This document shows, one piece after another, positions 4,895-5,406 of a stretch of 5,406 nucleotides of DNA (its first letter is position 1; every line of letters starts with the position of its first letter). Source of the stretch: Alistipes sp. (GTDB lineage: Bacteria > Bacteroidota > Bacteroidia > Bacteroidales > Rikenellaceae); contig JAGBWT010000087.1 of the NCBI GenBank assembly GCA_017629615.1, forward strand, positions 1 to 5,406. The letters are read 5' to 3'. The notes below the pieces were generated by a model that ran no database searches, was not told the origin of the DNA, and was given only the letters and a program-made list of their open reading frames with translations. The translations under genes were made by a program, and so were the position numbers.

Positions 4895-5406
4895 ATGGAG
4901 AACGAAAGAAAATTGCGTCTTATTCAGGTTGCAAAGGAGTTTAAGGTGGGTTTGAGTACCATCACCGACTACCTGCACAAGAAGGGCGTAACCATCGACG
5001 GCTCGCCCAACACACAAATAGCCCCCGACACCTATGCTCTGATTGAGAAGGAGTTTGGCGGAGGTCGTCAAACGACCAACGCTCGCGATAGTATCCGCGA
5101 GAAGATTTCGGCGCGTCAGGCGACCGTATCTATCGAGGAGGCAAAGGTCGAAGCACCTGCACCAAAGAAGAGCGTCGAGGTTAAGGAGGAGGTTGCCGGA
5201 CCAAAGATTCTCGGCAAAATCGAGATTGACAAGCGTGGCAATGTTGCCAAGCCAGAGGCTAAACCAGAGCCAAAGGTCGAGCAACCAGCACCTGCGCCTG
5301 CTCCAAAACCGGAGCCAAAGCCGGAGCCAAAACCAGCACCTGCTCCAAAGGCGGAGGCAAAACCTGCACCAAAGACCGAACAACCTGCACCTGCTCCAAA
5401 GGCAGA
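4895..5406 (+). CDS. infB: Translation initiation factor IF-2 (partial, N-terminal 170 residues)
   Basis: IF-2 is the GTPase that brings initiator tRNA to the 30S subunit and promotes subunit joining. Only the N-terminal extension is in the window. Residues about 6-55 are an IF2_N domain (RLIQVAKEFKVGLSTITDYL, then KKGVTIDGSPNTQI), a small helical fold typical of bacterial IF-2. A charged linker follows, with GPKILGKIEIDK (102-113), similar to a segment common in Bacteroidota IF-2. From about residue 119 the sequence is almost entirely Pro, Lys, Ala and Glu in PAPAPK/KPEPKPEPK-like repeats, a disordered spacer before the GTPase core, which lies outside the window. The place after nusA supports the identification. 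A gap of 76 nt, larger than the other gaps in this operon, separates it from nusA and holds a nested hairpin and a clear ribosome binding site. Confidence 0.95.
   Translation, partial: MENERKLRLIQVAKEFKVGLSTITDYLHKKGVTIDGSPNTQIAPDTYALIEKEFGGGRQTTNARDSIREKISARQATVSIEEAKVEAPAPKKSVEVKEEVAGPKILGKIEIDKRGNVAKPEAKPEPKVEQPAPAPAPKPEPKPEPKPAPAPKAEAKPAPKTEQPAPAPKA
5249..5406 (+). repeat. Low-complexity Pro/Lys/Ala/Glu-coding repeats in infB
   Basis: The DNA repeats short units such as GAGCCAAAG and GCACCTGCTCCAAAGGC; the latter occurs exactly at 5336-5352 and 5387-5403, 51 bp (17 codons) apart. The reading frame is kept throughout. Such tracts often vary in copy number between strains by in-frame slippage or recombination, which is an expectation here and not something shown by one sequence. 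Confidence 0.75.

Noticed and set aside
4799..5383. Minus-strand open frame of 194 codons rich in Leu, Trp and Arg
   Set aside because: It is the complement of the repetitive Pro/Lys/Glu part of infB and crosses the nusA-infB junction; its composition is explained by the antisense of those repeats.
1..5406. Mobile elements, CRISPR arrays, tRNA/rRNA genes, attachment sites, signs of horizontal transfer
   Set aside because: No transposase-like protein, regularly spaced repeats, tRNA cloverleaf or conserved rRNA segment was seen, and codon use is uniform across the genes. The region reads as vertically inherited core genome.

Overview
The window is an ordinary chromosomal core region of a Bacteroidota member, most likely order Bacteroidales. 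The evidence is an LpxC-FabZ fusion protein, promoter boxes of the Bacteroidota type (TAnnTTTG, in one case with a TTTG box 20 nt upstream), translation starts mostly without Shine-Dalgarno sequences, and an IF-2 with a Lys/Pro/Glu/Ala-rich N-terminal extension. Heavy use of TCG for serine and of GGC/CGC codons would suit an Alistipes-like Rikenellaceae genome, but the genus is only a guess.

Layout. (1) Positions 1-533, minus strand: the N-terminal 177 codons of a single-pass membrane protein of unknown function, running off the left edge. (2) 534-675: a divergent control region with back-to-back promoter-like boxes and a leader that can fold into a three-way junction. (3) 676-2902, plus strand: lpxC/fabZ fusion and lpxA, 25 nt apart, closed by a clear intrinsic terminator at 2922-2958. 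(4) 2959-3098: a 19-bp palindrome, a good promoter whose -33 box sits in the centre of that palindrome, and a leader hairpin. (5) 3099-5406, plus strand: rimP, nusA and the start of infB, the widely conserved nusA-operon order; infB runs off the right edge.

The lpxC/fabZ-lpxA unit covers the first acylation and the committed deacetylation of lipid A synthesis, plus the fatty-acid dehydratase that competes for the same 3-hydroxyacyl-ACP pool. The rimP-nusA-infB unit joins 30S maturation, transcription elongation/termination control and translation initiation.

I found no mobile element, CRISPR array, tRNA, rRNA or new gene system. What deserves a second look is non-coding: the lpxC leader structure and its 12-codon upstream ORF, the promoter-centred palindrome and leader hairpin before rimP, and a nested hairpin enclosing the nusA stop codon. 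All were found by eye, without folding energies or comparative alignments.
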